Notes: a model not told the origin generated them from the letters alone. Positions 1 through 7,824 are shown, counted from the stretch's first letter. The stretch is DNA of 20,157 nt from an uncultured Mollicutes bacterium (GCA_947174685.1 CAMWJY010000002.1:1-20157), one strand, 5' to 3'. Translations and numbers: made by a program.

Positions 1-2
1 TA

Positions 3-92
3 ACCGCTGCAAATGAAGAGGCTCAAATCATTTATAAAAAAATTCCAAATTCTATTATGCGAGATATAGGTATTTGGATTGACGTAAAATAA
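3..92 (+). CDS. C-terminal 29 residues of a gene entering from the left edge
   Basis: One plus-strand frame is open from the window edge to a TAA at 90-92 and ends in the residues RDIGIWIDVK. The other two forward frames stop almost at once. A strong terminator hairpin begins 30 bases after the stop, which fits a real gene end. The fragment is too short to assign to a family, and I do not recognise it. It converges on the glg operon. Confidence 0.55.
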   Translation, partial: TAANEEAQIIYKKIPNSIMRDIGIWIDVK

Positions 93-121
93 GTTTTAAT
101 TCTATTCTTAAAATAAAAGAA

Positions 122-153
122 AAAGCGATTCGAATTTGAATCGCTTTATTGTT
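122..153. terminator. bidirectional intrinsic terminator between converging genes
   Basis: The arms AAAGCGATTC (122-131) and GAATCGCTTT (138-147) pair perfectly over 10 bp with a 6-base loop. The plus-strand side is followed by a T-rich run (148-160). The minus-strand side reads into TTTTCTTTTATTTT (complement of 108-121). It therefore can end both the left-edge gene and glgC, whose stop codon lies only a few bases away. Confidence 0.85.
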
Positions 154-1383
154 TTATTTTAAAGTTTCACCAGAGGTAATGTGCTTTTCATTCACATTCT
201 TAACATTTGGAGAAGAGAAGATTCTAACATTTCTTTCTACAACTAAGCCTTCAGGTAAAATTAATTTTTTACCAATTACATTGATACCACAGGATAAAAT
301 CTTTGGTTTATCCTTATTTGGCTGATAATCCTTACCAGTACCGATAACAGAATAATCTCCAACTACAGTTTCCTTATCAATGATTGTATTTTCAATACGA
401 CAATTCTTGCCGATGACAACATCATTTAAGATAACAGAATCTTTAATGACGGAGCCTTCTCCAACCTTTACACCTGGAGAAATAACAGAATGGTTAATTG
501 TACCATCAATTTGACAACCATTTGAAATTAAGGATCTCTTAATGTCAGCATTTTGTCCTAGCTTAACTGGTGGAAGATCCTCACTCTTTGTATAAATCTT
601 CCAAGAAGGATCATATAAATCAAGAGCAGTATCTTCAATTAATTCTAGATTTGTTTCTAGATAAGAATCATAAGTACCTACGTCCTTCCAGTAATCATAA
701 TATTCATAGGCATAAACCTTACCATCCTTAATCATATCAGGAATGATATGCTGACCGAAGTCTAAATCAACGATATCAGGATGTGCTTCAATTTGATCAA
801 TTAAAGCTTGAGTGGAGAATACATAAATACCCATAGAAGCTTTATTAGATTTAGGCTCTTTTGGTTTTTCAACAAACTTATTAATTTTTAAGTTTGTATC
901 AGTTTCTAGAATACCAAAACGACTTGCTTCCTCTATAGGTACAATCTTAGCTGCTATAGTTAGGTCAGCACCTGTTTGTTTGTGTTGTTCAATCATCTTA
1001 GAGTAATCCATCTTATATACATGGTCACCAGATAGAATTAGAACATATTTAGATGCATAACGTTTAACGAATTCAAGGTTCTTACGAATAGCATCTGCAG
1101 TTCCTTCGTACCAAGAGTTGCTTGGCTGAAGAAGTGTTACAAATGAATCACGACGGTCTAAGTCCCAAGGCTTACCAACACCGATGTGTTCATTTAATGA
1201 AAGTGGTAGGTATTGTGTTAAGATACCAATTTGGAAAATACCAGAATTGCAGCAGTTTGATAGTGCGAAATCGATGATTCTGAATTTTCCTGCAAATGGA
1301 ACTGCTGGCTTACTACGTTTTTCAGATAGGATATCCAAACGAGAACCACGTCCACCTGCTAAAATTAAAGCTAAAGTTTCCAT
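154..1383 (-). CDS. glgC: glucose-1-phosphate adenylyltransferase (ADP-glucose pyrophosphorylase)
   Basis: Makes ADP-glucose and pyrophosphate from ATP and glucose-1-phosphate, the committing cytosolic step of bacterial glycogen synthesis. The 409-residue length is normal. The N-terminal nucleotidyltransferase signature LAGGRGSRL (residues 8-16) is followed by KPAVPFAGKFRIIDF, which carries the activator/phosphate-binding region of the family. WYEGTADAI (substrate loop), the LSGDHVYKMDY metal site and KFVEKPKEP follow. The last third shows the hexapeptide-like pattern of a left-handed beta helix (for example VIKDSVILNDVVIGKNC). The start has an AGGAGGG ribosome binding site 8 bases upstream. 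It is the second gene of an operon, 15 bases after glgA. No glgD, glgB or glgP lies in the window, so branching and breakdown must be encoded elsewhere. Confidence 0.95.
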   Translation of the reverse strand: METLALILAGGRGSRLDILSEKRSKPAVPFAGKFRIIDFALSNCCNSGIFQIGILTQYLPLSLNEHIGVGKPWDLDRRDSFVTLLQPSNSWYEGTADAIRKNLEFVKRYASKYVLILSGDHVYKMDYSKMIEQHKQTGADLTIAAKIVPIEEASRFGILETDTNLKINKFVEKPKEPKSNKASMGIYVFSTQALIDQIEAHPDIVDLDFGQHIIPDMIKDGKVYAYEYYDYWKDVGTYDSYLETNLELIEDTALDLYDPSWKIYTKSEDLPPVKLGQNADIKRSLISNGCQIDGTINHSVISPGVKVGEGSVIKDSVILNDVVIGKNCRIENTIIDKETVVGDYSVIGTGKDYQPNKDKPKILSCGINVIGKKLILPEGLVVERNVRIFSSPNVKNVNEKHITSGETLK

Positions 1384-1398
1384 TTTATTTCCCTCCTA

Positions 1399-2814
1399 CT
1401 ATAGCATAATTTTTTTGTATATATCTAAGTATTTTGCAGCAGAAGAGGACCAGCTATAATCCTTTTCCATTGCTTGTTTTACTAAGGTATTCCAAGCTTC
1501 TTTATTTTCATTATAGGTATTCAAGGCTAAGAACATAACATCCTTTAGTTCTATTGCATTGAAGTTGGCAAAGCTAAAGCCAGTACCCTCATTTGTAAAT
1601 TCATTATAAGGCTCTACTGTATCCTTTAAACCACCTGTTTCACGTACAAGAGGAAGAGTACCATATCTCATTGCAATCATTTGTCCAAGCCCACAAGGCT
1701 CAAATTTAGATGGCATTAGGAAGATATCACAGCCAGCGTATATCTTTTGAGCAATTGGATCAGAATATCCAATATAGCATTTAAAACGATCAGGGTATCT
1801 TGCTTCCATAGAGCGGAAGAAGTCCTCATACATAGAATCTCCAGAGCCCATTAGAATAAACTTTGCATTGCTATAATTGATAACATCATCTAGGATAGGC
1901 ATTAATAAATCAATACCCTTTTGATCTACTAATCTAGAAACTAGGCCGAATAGTGGAACATCCTCTGTGCCCAAACCAAATTCCTTTAATAATGCTTCTT
2001 TATTTGCTTTCTTACCAGCACTAGCATTTTTAATGGAATAGTTAGAATAAATATGTTTATCTGTTTCAGGGTTATATTTAACCACGTCTATACCATTAAC
2101 TATTCCATAGAAATCAAAATAGCGTAATCCTAAGATATTATTTAAACGATATCCATAATAATCGGTTAATACTTCATTTTTGTAGGTTTCAGATACTGTA
2201 GTAACGATGTTAGATTCTAAAATACCTGCTTTCATAAAATTGATACAATTATCAAATTCTAAAGAAGAAGAATAAGGCATAAATAAAATGCGCATCATAT
2301 CCATAGGGAAGTTTCCTTGATATTGAATATTATGTATACTATAAACTGTCTTAATTCGGTTATATTCTGGATAGAAATGATAGTTAGCTTTTAAAATATA
2401 AGGAATTAAACCTGTCTGCCAATCATTTAAATGAATCACATCAGGAAAGAAATCAATTACCTTAATTGCTTCAAGTATTGCAAAAGAGAAGAAAGCAAAA
2501 CGTTCTCCATCATCGCCATAGCCATATAAGCCATCCCGATTAAAGTAGCGGTCACTATCTATAAAGTAGAATTCTACCCCCTCATGTTCTGCAGAAAATA
2601 CACCAACATATTCCATTCTTTCTGCAATCTTCACATAAGCATAGCCTCGATAGTTAGCAATATTTTTTTCCTTTATTTTCTTATAGTAAGGCATAATGAC
2701 TCTTGCATCACAGCCCTTTTCTTTTAATGCTTTTGGTAGAGCGCCTATTACATCTGCTAATCCACCAGTTTTAGCATAAGGAGCACTTTCACTAGCACAA
2801 AATAAAACTCTCAT
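1399..2814 (-). CDS. glgA: glycogen synthase, ADP-glucose dependent (GT5)
   Basis: Transfers glucose from ADP-glucose to the non-reducing end of a growing alpha-1,4-glucan in the cytosol. The 471-residue length is typical of bacterial GlgA. The N-terminal motif KTGGLADV (residues 15-22) contains the KTGGL loop that contacts ADP-glucose. The C-terminal Rossmann half has LFGLVSRLVDQKGIDLL, then the donor-site segment PSKFEPCGLGQMIAMRYGTLP and RETGGLKDTV. An AGGTGA ribosome binding site sits 5-6 bases before the ATG. It is the promoter-proximal gene of a two-gene operon with glgC immediately behind, so synthase and substrate supplier are made together. The promoter at 2854-2882 carries operator-like sequences consistent with carbon catabolite control. 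Confidence 0.96.
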   Translation of the reverse strand: MRVLFCASESAPYAKTGGLADVIGALPKALKEKGCDARVIMPYYKKIKEKNIANYRGYAYVKIAERMEYVGVFSAEHEGVEFYFIDSDRYFNRDGLYGYGDDGERFAFFSFAILEAIKVIDFFPDVIHLNDWQTGLIPYILKANYHFYPEYNRIKTVYSIHNIQYQGNFPMDMMRILFMPYSSSLEFDNCINFMKAGILESNIVTTVSETYKNEVLTDYYGYRLNNILGLRYFDFYGIVNGIDVVKYNPETDKHIYSNYSIKNASAGKKANKEALLKEFGLGTEDVPLFGLVSRLVDQKGIDLLMPILDDVINYSNAKFILMGSGDSMYEDFFRSMEARYPDRFKCYIGYSDPIAQKIYAGCDIFLMPSKFEPCGLGQMIAMRYGTLPLVRETGGLKDTVEPYNEFTNEGTGFSFANFNAIELKDVMFLALNTYNENKEAWNTLVKQAMEKDYSWSSSAAKYLDIYKKIML

Positions 2815-2853
2815 TAAATCACCTCAATGTACATTAAAAATATCACTACTTCC

Positions 2854-2882
2854 ATTTTACCATAGGTAAAACGTTTTCTCAA
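2854..2882 (-). promoter_or_regulatory. promoter of the glgA-glgC operon
   Basis: On the minus strand a -35 TTGAGA (complement of 2877-2882) is separated by exactly 17 bases from a -10 TAAAAT (complement of 2854-2859). The -10 lies about 40 bases before the glgA ATG. Both hexamers match the sigma-A consensus well (4/6 and 5/6). Confidence 0.7.
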
Positions 2883-2892
2883 GCGTTTTTCA
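2866..2892. promoter_or_regulatory. two cre-like operator sequences over the glg promoter
   Basis: Plus strand GTAAAACGTTTTCT (2866-2879) contains the palindrome AAAACGTTTT typical of CcpA cre sites and LacI-family operators. It is followed immediately by TCAAGCGTTTTTCA (2879-2892), a second, imperfect relative. They cover the spacer and the -35 of the glg promoter, a position expected to repress. That CcpA or a MalR-type regulator binds here is inference. Confidence 0.5.
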
Positions 2893-2925
2893 AAAGAAAA
2901 AAATAAATAATTTATTCTTTTTTAC

Positions 2926-2954
2926 TTGCGTATTATTGATAGTTTTGATATAAT
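2926..2954 (+). promoter_or_regulatory. promoter for the 3014 gene (and probably argS)
   Basis: A TTGCGT -35 (2926-2931) and a perfect TATAAT -10 (2949-2954) are 17 bases apart. They lie about 60 bases upstream of the ATG at 3014. This promoter is divergent from the glg promoter within the same 200-base gap. Confidence 0.7.
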
Positions 2955-3013
2955 AAAATATGCGTATGTTCATAAACATTTAATTCTTAATTAAAGAAAG
3001 GATTTAATCTAAT

Positions 3014-3649
3014 ATGGCTAGAAGTATAAGAAGAAATAAAACAAAATTTGTATTACGTATAGAATTAATTATTTTGGTTCTTGTGTTAGTGGCAATGATA
3101 GTTACTACGGTATGTTTATCTATTCCATCTGCAAGTGAAAAGCGTTTGGAAGAATTCAATAATGCAATTACAGAATACAATACTGCAAACAGTACCTCAT
3201 ATGGAACCTTAACAGATGAAAGTGTTATTCGTAAGGCATCTTTAAAAAAGATATCATCAGAACTTAGTGATGCATCAAAGGGAACTGAAGAAAATCCTAG
3301 ATACACTTATGTACTATATGGTAGCTTAGTAGATAGTACAATTCTTCAATATTTATCTACTATCGATAAAGAAGCACAACAGCGTGAGGTTAGAGTTGTA
3401 TATTTATATTCATCTGAAAAAGTTGATAAGCAAGAGGATAAGGATGATATAGAATTCTTAGCAGACCTTGAAAAAGATGAGGATGTATTTAATGCTGATG
3501 TTTTAGAGGGTGTAGATGAGGTGGATTTATTAAAAACTCCCGCATTCTATGTATATAAGAATGGTGAATTGGTATTTAATTCCACTACAATAGTAGAAGA
3601 TGGTTCCTATAATTGGGAGTTAATTATTAACAAAGCATTTTCAAAGTAA
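3014..3649 (+). CDS. membrane-anchored protein with a thioredoxin-like fold lacking CXXC
   Basis: A 211-residue protein of unknown function. A basic N-terminus (SIRRNKTK) leads into one hydrophobic segment at about residues 13-36, giving a signal-anchor topology with the rest outside. Residues 37-95 look helical and polar. From about residue 96 the pattern is thioredoxin-like: a strand YTYVLYGS, a helix, a strand REVRVVYLYSS, an acidic linker, then LKTPAFYVYKNGELVF, which matches the cis-proline 'TP..' strand and following hairpin of thioredoxins. The position where CXXC would sit reads YGSLVDS, so no redox activity is expected. There is a GAAAGGA ribosome binding site 11 bases before the ATG. 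It stands directly before argS. The fold call is my reading of the pattern, not a recognised named family. Confidence 0.75.
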   Translation: MARSIRRNKTKFVLRIELIILVLVLVAMIVTTVCLSIPSASEKRLEEFNNAITEYNTANSTSYGTLTDESVIRKASLKKISSELSDASKGTEENPRYTYVLYGSLVDSTILQYLSTIDKEAQQREVRVVYLYSSEKVDKQEDKDDIEFLADLEKDEDVFNADVLEGVDEVDLLKTPAFYVYKNGELVFNSTTIVEDGSYNWELIINKAFSK

Positions 3650-3669
3650 AAGCATAAAAAAGCTAAGGA

Positions 3670-3696
3670 CTGAGATGAATCATCTCAGTTTTTATT
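3670..3696 (+). terminator. intrinsic terminator between the 3014 gene and argS
   Basis: CTGAGATG (3670-3677) and CATCTCAG (3681-3688) form a perfect 8-bp stem with a 3-base AAT loop, followed by TTTTTATT. It ends only 6 bases before the argS ribosome binding site, leaving no room for a promoter between. Confidence 0.85.
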
Positions 3697-3718
3697 ACAT
3701 TTAAGGAGAGTGAATCTT

Positions 3719-5419
3719 ATGATAGAAGCAATTAAAGAAAAAATTAAACTGACTTTAGAAGAATATTATAAGGAAAAGCATAGTCAAGAAATCTCTATTG
3801 TAGTTGAAGAACCTAAAAATAGAGATTTAGGAGATATTTCTATTCCTATGTTTAGTGTGGTTAAGACATTAAGAAGACCTATGCCTGAAATTATTAGTGA
3901 GGCTATCCCAGTAATAAAGAGTGCTTCTAATGCCATTCTAACGATTACAAATGTGGGTGCATTTATCAATCTAACCATTGATAAGAAGCTCTTAGCTAAA
4001 GAGGTTTTATCTAGGGTTGTAGAAGAAAAGAATTCCTATGGTACATCTACCATTGGTAAGGGTGCAAATATCACTCTAGATTATTCAGCACCTAATATTG
4101 CAAAAAGCTTTTCTATAGGACATTTACGTTCTACAATGATTGGTAATTCTATTCGTTTGATTTTAAATAAGTGTGGATATCAAACCTATTCTATTAACTA
4201 TCTTGGAGATTGGGGAACGCAGTTTGGTAAGATGATTGTAGCTTATAAGAAATGGGGAAATTATGATCAAATTCGTAAGGATCCAATTAATGAGCTTACA
4301 AGTCTTTATGTAAGATTTCATGAGGAAGCTCTTAAGGATGAAAAATTAGAGGATGAGGCAAGAGAAGCCTTCCGTAAAATGGAGCTTGCTGATCCAGAAT
4401 ATTTAGAGTTATGGCGCTGGATTAGAGAGGAATCCTTGAAGGAATCTGCTCAAATCTATGATCTTTTAGGCATTACCTTTGATTCCTATAATGGAGAGGC
4501 ATTCTATAATGATAAAATGGATCCTATCGTAGATGAGCTTATTGCTAAGAATCTTTTAAAAGAAGATCAAGGTGCTCAAATCGTAGATTTGGGTGAGGAA
4601 ATGCCACCAGCTTTAATTAAAAGAAGTGATGGAGGTTCCTTATACATTACCCGTGATTTAGCAGCAGTGTTCTATAGAAAAAAAGAATATCATTTTGATA
4701 ATATTTTATATGTAGTTGGTAATGAACAAAAGCTTCATTTTAATCAGCTTAAAGCAGTTATCACGAAAATGGGCTATGATTTTGCCGATTCTATTGAACA
4801 TATTAACTTTGGTTTATATTTAACTGATGGTAAGAAAATGTCTACTCGTAAGGGTGGTGTAGTTAAGCTTTATGATGTTCTTATGAAGGCTATTCAGCTA
4901 GCCTATGATTTAGTTTCTACTAAAAATCCAGATTTAAAGAATAAAGAAGACATTGCAAAGGCTGTTGGTATAGCTGCAATTGTGTTTGGAGATTTAAAGA
5001 ATCACAGAAGCTTAGATATAGAATTTAATTTGGAACAGGCAGTAAAGTTTGAAGGACAAACAGGTCCATATCTTCAGTATACAGGCGTAAGAATTGCATC
5101 CATCTTAAAAAACAAGACCTTTGATGTAAATCAGTGTAATATAGAAGTATTTGAAAAGCCGCATTACTTTGAGCTTATAAAACAGATTTCCTTATTTAAG
5201 GCAACCATAGAACGTGCCGCAATAGAAAGAGCTCCAAGTGTAGTTGCCAAATATCTTTTAGGTCTTGCTCAAAGCTTTAATAAATTCTATTCTATAGAAA
5301 AAATTAATGTAGAGGATGAACAAGTTAGAAATTCTAATTTTGCCCTTGCTTTTGCTACTAGAACAGTTATTAATGAGGGTTTACGTCTATTAGGCATAGA
5401 TTATGTCGATGAAATGTAA
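3719..5419 (+). CDS. argS: arginyl-tRNA synthetase
   Basis: Class I synthetase that charges tRNA-Arg with arginine in the cytosol. Length 566 residues, normal for ArgRS. An N-terminal tRNA-recognition domain (about residues 1-110) is followed by the HIGH region as SAPNIAKSFSIGHLRSTMIG (SIGH about 132-135). The KMSKS equivalent is KMSTR (373-377) in GKKMSTRKGG. The C-terminal DALR anticodon-binding domain is marked by LQYTGVRIASIL. I chose the ATG at 3719 over an in-frame GTG at 3710 because AAGGAG (3703-3708) abuts the GTG but lies 10 bases before the ATG. The gene starts just behind an intrinsic terminator with no visible promoter, so its transcription probably depends on readthrough from 2926-2954. 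Confidence 0.97.
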   Translation: MIEAIKEKIKLTLEEYYKEKHSQEISIVVEEPKNRDLGDISIPMFSVVKTLRRPMPEIISEAIPVIKSASNAILTITNVGAFINLTIDKKLLAKEVLSRVVEEKNSYGTSTIGKGANITLDYSAPNIAKSFSIGHLRSTMIGNSIRLILNKCGYQTYSINYLGDWGTQFGKMIVAYKKWGNYDQIRKDPINELTSLYVRFHEEALKDEKLEDEAREAFRKMELADPEYLELWRWIREESLKESAQIYDLLGITFDSYNGEAFYNDKMDPIVDELIAKNLLKEDQGAQIVDLGEEMPPALIKRSDGGSLYITRDLAAVFYRKKEYHFDNILYVVGNEQKLHFNQLKAVITKMGYDFADSIEHINFGLYLTDGKKMSTRKGGVVKLYDVLMKAIQLAYDLVSTKNPDLKNKEDIAKAVGIAAIVFGDLKNHRSLDIEFNLEQAVKFEGQTGPYLQYTGVRIASILKNKTFDVNQCNIEVFEKPHYFELIKQISLFKATIERAAIERAPSVVAKYLLGLAQSFNKFYSIEKINVEDEQVRNSNFALAFATRTVINEGLRLLGIDYVDEM

Positions 5420-5427
5420 ATATACAC

Positions 5428-5457
5428 TTGAATTTTAGTGCCAAAATGGTGTACAAT
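5428..5457 (+). promoter_or_regulatory. promoter for the GT4 glycosyltransferase and tRNA-Leu
   Basis: TTGAAT (5428-5433) and TACAAT (5452-5457) are 18 bases apart in the short gap behind argS. The predicted start at about 5464 is some 50 bases upstream of the chosen ATG. Confidence 0.55.
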
Positions 5458-5511
5458 AATAACGCACGATAGTATTAGAGAACAAAAATGTTAGCTAGGG
5501 GCAATGTTAGT

Positions 5512-6717
5512 ATGAGAATTGGTATCTTTACCGACCAGTTTTACCCATATATCAGTGGTGTGGTCACTTCAATAAAAATGTTATATGAAGGCTTAACCGA
5601 CTTAGGACATGAGGTATATATTTTTTCAAGCTTAGATGAACAAAAGGTATTTACTTGTGATGAATTAAAGAATTTTAATTTTATTAATTTTCCTGGTAAG
5701 CCTTGGCCATTTAAGGACTTGAAGGACTATAGACGTACGAAGCATCCCAAGCGTTATTTAAAGCTGATTGCATCTTATAGATTAGATGTCATTCATACCC
5801 ATACGGAATATAATGCCTCAAAAATGGCTAGAATGGCCAGCAAGCATTTAGGTATTCCTCTAGTATATACGTTACATACTCTTTATGAAGATTATTTAAA
5901 GTATGTTTCCCCATTCTTTGATAAGCATTTCCATAATATTATGTTTAAGGTTTTGGCAAAGAAGTTTATTGGATCTACCTCTAAAGCAGCAATGATTCAA
6001 ATCGTGCCAACAAGAAAGGTTTTAAAGCTGACTCCAAGATACTTTATGAAGGGGGATATTCGTGTTGTTCCAACAGGTATAGAGCTTGAGCGTTTCTATG
6101 AGACGAACTTCACTGATGAAGAAAAAGAAGAATTGAAGCGTAAGCTCAATATACCAACAGATAAATTTGTCTTTGGATATATTGGAAGAACCTCTCCTGA
6201 AAAGGATATAAAAATAATTATGCATGCCTTTGCAAAATTGGAATATAAGGACAATGCAGTATTATTAATTGTTGGTGGAGGGCCACAATTTCAAGAGCTT
6301 CAAGAATATTCTAAGGTCTTAAGAATTGATGATAAGGTATATTTTACTAATTTTGTTGAAAATGAGGTTGTGCCTAAGTACTATCATATTTGTGACATAT
6401 TTGTAAATGCTTCTAAGTCTGAAACTCAAGGCTTAACCTATATTGAATCTTTAGCATCCTCCTTACCATTACTTGTTCAAAAGGATGAATGTATTGAAGA
6501 TGTTATAGAAAATTACTACAACGGAATATATTTTGATGGAGAAGAGGATTTGATTCTTAAGATGGAAGAAATTCAAAAGGCTCCAACGACTTTAAACAAC
6601 ATAAAGTCTAACACAAGAAAATCTTGTGAAAAGTATTCCAAAGAACACTATGCGGCAAACGTAGAAGCAATCTATCAAGCCGCCATAGATAAGTACAACC
6701 AAAAAAAAGGTAGGTAA
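5512..6717 (+). CDS. GT4-family glycosyltransferase, possibly diacylglycerol glucosyltransferase-like
   Basis: A 401-residue GT-B glycosyltransferase. The N-terminus MRIGIFTDQFYPYISGVVTS is the usual acceptor-domain start of lipid and surface-glycan GT4 enzymes of Bacillota and Mollicutes. A nucleotide-binding C-terminal domain begins near FGYIGRTSPEKDIKI. It contains the E-x7-E motif E304..E312 in SKSETQGLTYIESLAS. The likely role is sugar transfer from a nucleotide sugar to a membrane lipid (mono- or diglucosyl-diacylglycerol synthases look like this), but the acceptor cannot be proven here. The ATG at 5512 is preferred to the one at 5488: it is preceded by AGGGG at 10 bases and gives the canonical family N-terminus, whereas the earlier one has only a weak AGAGAA. 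Its stop codon lies inside a hairpin just before tRNA-Leu. Confidence 0.88.
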   Translation: MRIGIFTDQFYPYISGVVTSIKMLYEGLTDLGHEVYIFSSLDEQKVFTCDELKNFNFINFPGKPWPFKDLKDYRRTKHPKRYLKLIASYRLDVIHTHTEYNASKMARMASKHLGIPLVYTLHTLYEDYLKYVSPFFDKHFHNIMFKVLAKKFIGSTSKAAMIQIVPTRKVLKLTPRYFMKGDIRVVPTGIELERFYETNFTDEEKEELKRKLNIPTDKFVFGYIGRTSPEKDIKIIMHAFAKLEYKDNAVLLIVGGGPQFQELQEYSKVLRIDDKVYFTNFVENEVVPKYYHICDIFVNASKSETQGLTYIESLASSLPLLVQKDECIEDVIENYYNGIYFDGEEDLILKMEEIQKAPTTLNNIKSNTRKSCEKYSKEHYAANVEAIYQAAIDKYNQKKGR

Positions 6718-6725
6718 CTACCTTT
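6706..6725 (+). other. perfect stop-codon hairpin at the mRNA/tRNA-Leu junction
   Basis: AAAGGTAG (6706-6713) pairs perfectly with CTACCTTT (6718-6725) around a GTAA loop. The TAA stop of the glycosyltransferase (6715-6717) lies in the loop. There is no U-tract, and mature tRNA-Leu begins 6 bases later. It may protect the mRNA 3' end left by RNase P cleavage; that role is inference. The same arrangement recurs before tRNA-Pro. Confidence 0.7.
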
Positions 6726-6731
6726 ATATAC

Positions 6732-6816
6732 GGGGGAGTGATGAAATGGTAGACATAGTTGACTCAAAATCAACCGCCCTGAAAGCGTGTGGGTTCGACT
6801 CCCATCTCCCCTACCA
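6732..6816 (+). tRNA. tRNA-Leu (anticodon CAA)
   Basis: An 85-base class II tRNA with encoded CCA. The acceptor stem 6732-6738 pairs with 6806-6812 (first pair G-U), and the discriminator is A. The D stem is ATG/CAT and the anticodon stem GTTGA/TCAAC encloses the loop CTCAAAA, giving anticodon CAA at 6765-6767. A long variable arm (about 6775-6788) fits leucine. The T stem is GTGGG/CCCAT with loop TTCGACT. It reads UUG codons. Confidence 0.96.
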
Positions 6817-6823
6817 GCTGAAA

Positions 6824-6849
6824 TGAACTTACCCCCATTTATTGGACAA
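6824..6849 (+). mobile_element. possible IS3/IS150-type terminal sequence (solo end)
   Basis: Eight bases after tRNA-Leu the sequence TGAACTTACCCCCATTTATT followed by GGACA resembles, from memory, the terminal repeats of IS3-family (IS150 group) elements, which start TGAACTG.CCCC and continue with .TTGGACA. No transposase reading frame and no matching right end follow. If genuine it is a remnant. The same bases also form the left arm of a terminator hairpin, which is the simpler explanation. Confidence 0.3.
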
Positions 6850-6878
6850 ATATGTTACAATAAATGGAGGTATTTTTA
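6831..6878 (+). terminator. terminator behind tRNA-Leu
   Basis: The arms 6831-6844 (ACCCCCATTTATTG) and 6858-6871 (CAATAAATGGAGGT) pair in 13 of 14 positions around a 13-base loop. They are followed by ATTTTTAA. It is placed 14 bases after the tRNA CCA end, as expected for the end of the glycosyltransferase-tRNA transcript. Confidence 0.65.
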
Positions 6879-7040
6879 ATATCTAATTTTAATTAAACTA
6901 AAGAAGGAGCATACTTGTTTTCGTAGACTTTTATAATAGTTGTCCTTACCTTTTAAAATATAGGTGGAGGATATTATTAACATATGAAAACACCTTTAAA
7001 AGTTTCATTTGTTAAAAAATATAGGAGTAGGAGAAGAAAT

Positions 7041-7757
7041 ATGAAGGAAATGATTATTATACTTGCAAGCATAATTATCTTAACAGCAATTATACTATTT
7101 CTATGTAATTTTTTTGGATTGTTAAGCTTTTATCATCCAATGAAGAAGGCTAAAGAGAATCAAATTAGAATTGCATGTGTTGGTGATAGTATTACGTATG
7201 GTTGTATGATTAAAAATCGTTCAAAAAATAATTATCCAAAAATATTAAATAGTTTCCTTGGGCAAAAGTATTGTGTTAATAATTTTGGTTATACAAATAG
7301 AACTGCAATTAAAAGTGCTGACTATCCTTATGTGAAAGAAAAGCTTTATACTAAAAGCCTTGAGTTTAACCCTCATATAGTCTTTTTTCTTTTGGGGTCA
7401 AATGATTCTAAAGAAAAAAATTGGGATAAAGAAAAATTCATTAAAGATTATAAGGATATTATTGATAGCTACGTTAATCTTGTGACTTCTCCTAAAATCT
7501 ATATCCTTTTAGCACCACCTGCATTTCAGGTGGGCAAAAAAGTTTTATATCAACTCAGAGGAGATGTTATTGAAAAAGAAATCAATACTGCAATAAAAGA
7601 AATCACAAAAGAAAAAAAACTAGAAGCTATTGATCTTTATGAAGTGTTTAAAAACAAACAGGAATTATTCGCAGATGGTGTTCATCCTAATGCTAAAGGA
7701 AGTAAATTATTAGCTCAAACAATTTATACAGTATTGAAAAATGATGGATATAATTAA
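7041..7757 (+). CDS. membrane-anchored SGNH/GDSL-family hydrolase
   Basis: A 238-residue esterase-type protein. A hydrophobic segment at about residues 4-28 anchors it, placing the catalytic domain outside. All catalytic SGNH blocks are visible: GDSITYG with nucleophile S50, an NNFGYTNRT block II, GSND with N121 (block III), and DGVHPN with D212 and H215 (block V). The physiological substrate is unknown; relatives deacetylate polysaccharides or hydrolyse lipids. An earlier in-frame ATG at 6984 adds 19 basic residues and has an AGGTGGAGG site 13 bases upstream. I prefer 7041 because AGGAG (7029-7033) sits at an ideal 7 bases, but both are possible. It stands alone between the IS-like end and its own terminator, with no clear sigma-A promoter. 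The whole 6817-7040 gap holds only that terminator/IS-like end and these two ribosome binding sites. Confidence 0.85.
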   Translation: MKEMIIILASIIILTAIILFLCNFFGLLSFYHPMKKAKENQIRIACVGDSITYGCMIKNRSKNNYPKILNSFLGQKYCVNNFGYTNRTAIKSADYPYVKEKLYTKSLEFNPHIVFFLLGSNDSKEKNWDKEKFIKDYKDIIDSYVNLVTSPKIYILLAPPAFQVGKKVLYQLRGDVIEKEINTAIKEITKEKKLEAIDLYEVFKNKQELFADGVHPNAKGSKLLAQTIYTVLKNDGYN

Positions 7758-7780
7758 GTCCAACTCTAAACTAAAATGTT

Positions 7781-7824
7781 AAGATGTTTCTAGACACAAA
7801 AAGTGTTTTTAAACATCTTTTTTT
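7781..7824 (+). terminator. terminator of the SGNH hydrolase gene
   Basis: AAGATGTTT (7781-7789) pairs with AAACATCTT (7811-7819), with a further inner ACAC/GTGT pairing around AAAAA. A run of T to 7824 follows. Confidence 0.85.

Noticed and set aside
1184..1459. 91-codon plus-strand frame inside glgC/glgA
   Set aside because: It is antisense to two well-conserved glycogen genes, has no ribosome binding site and shows no recognisable protein features.
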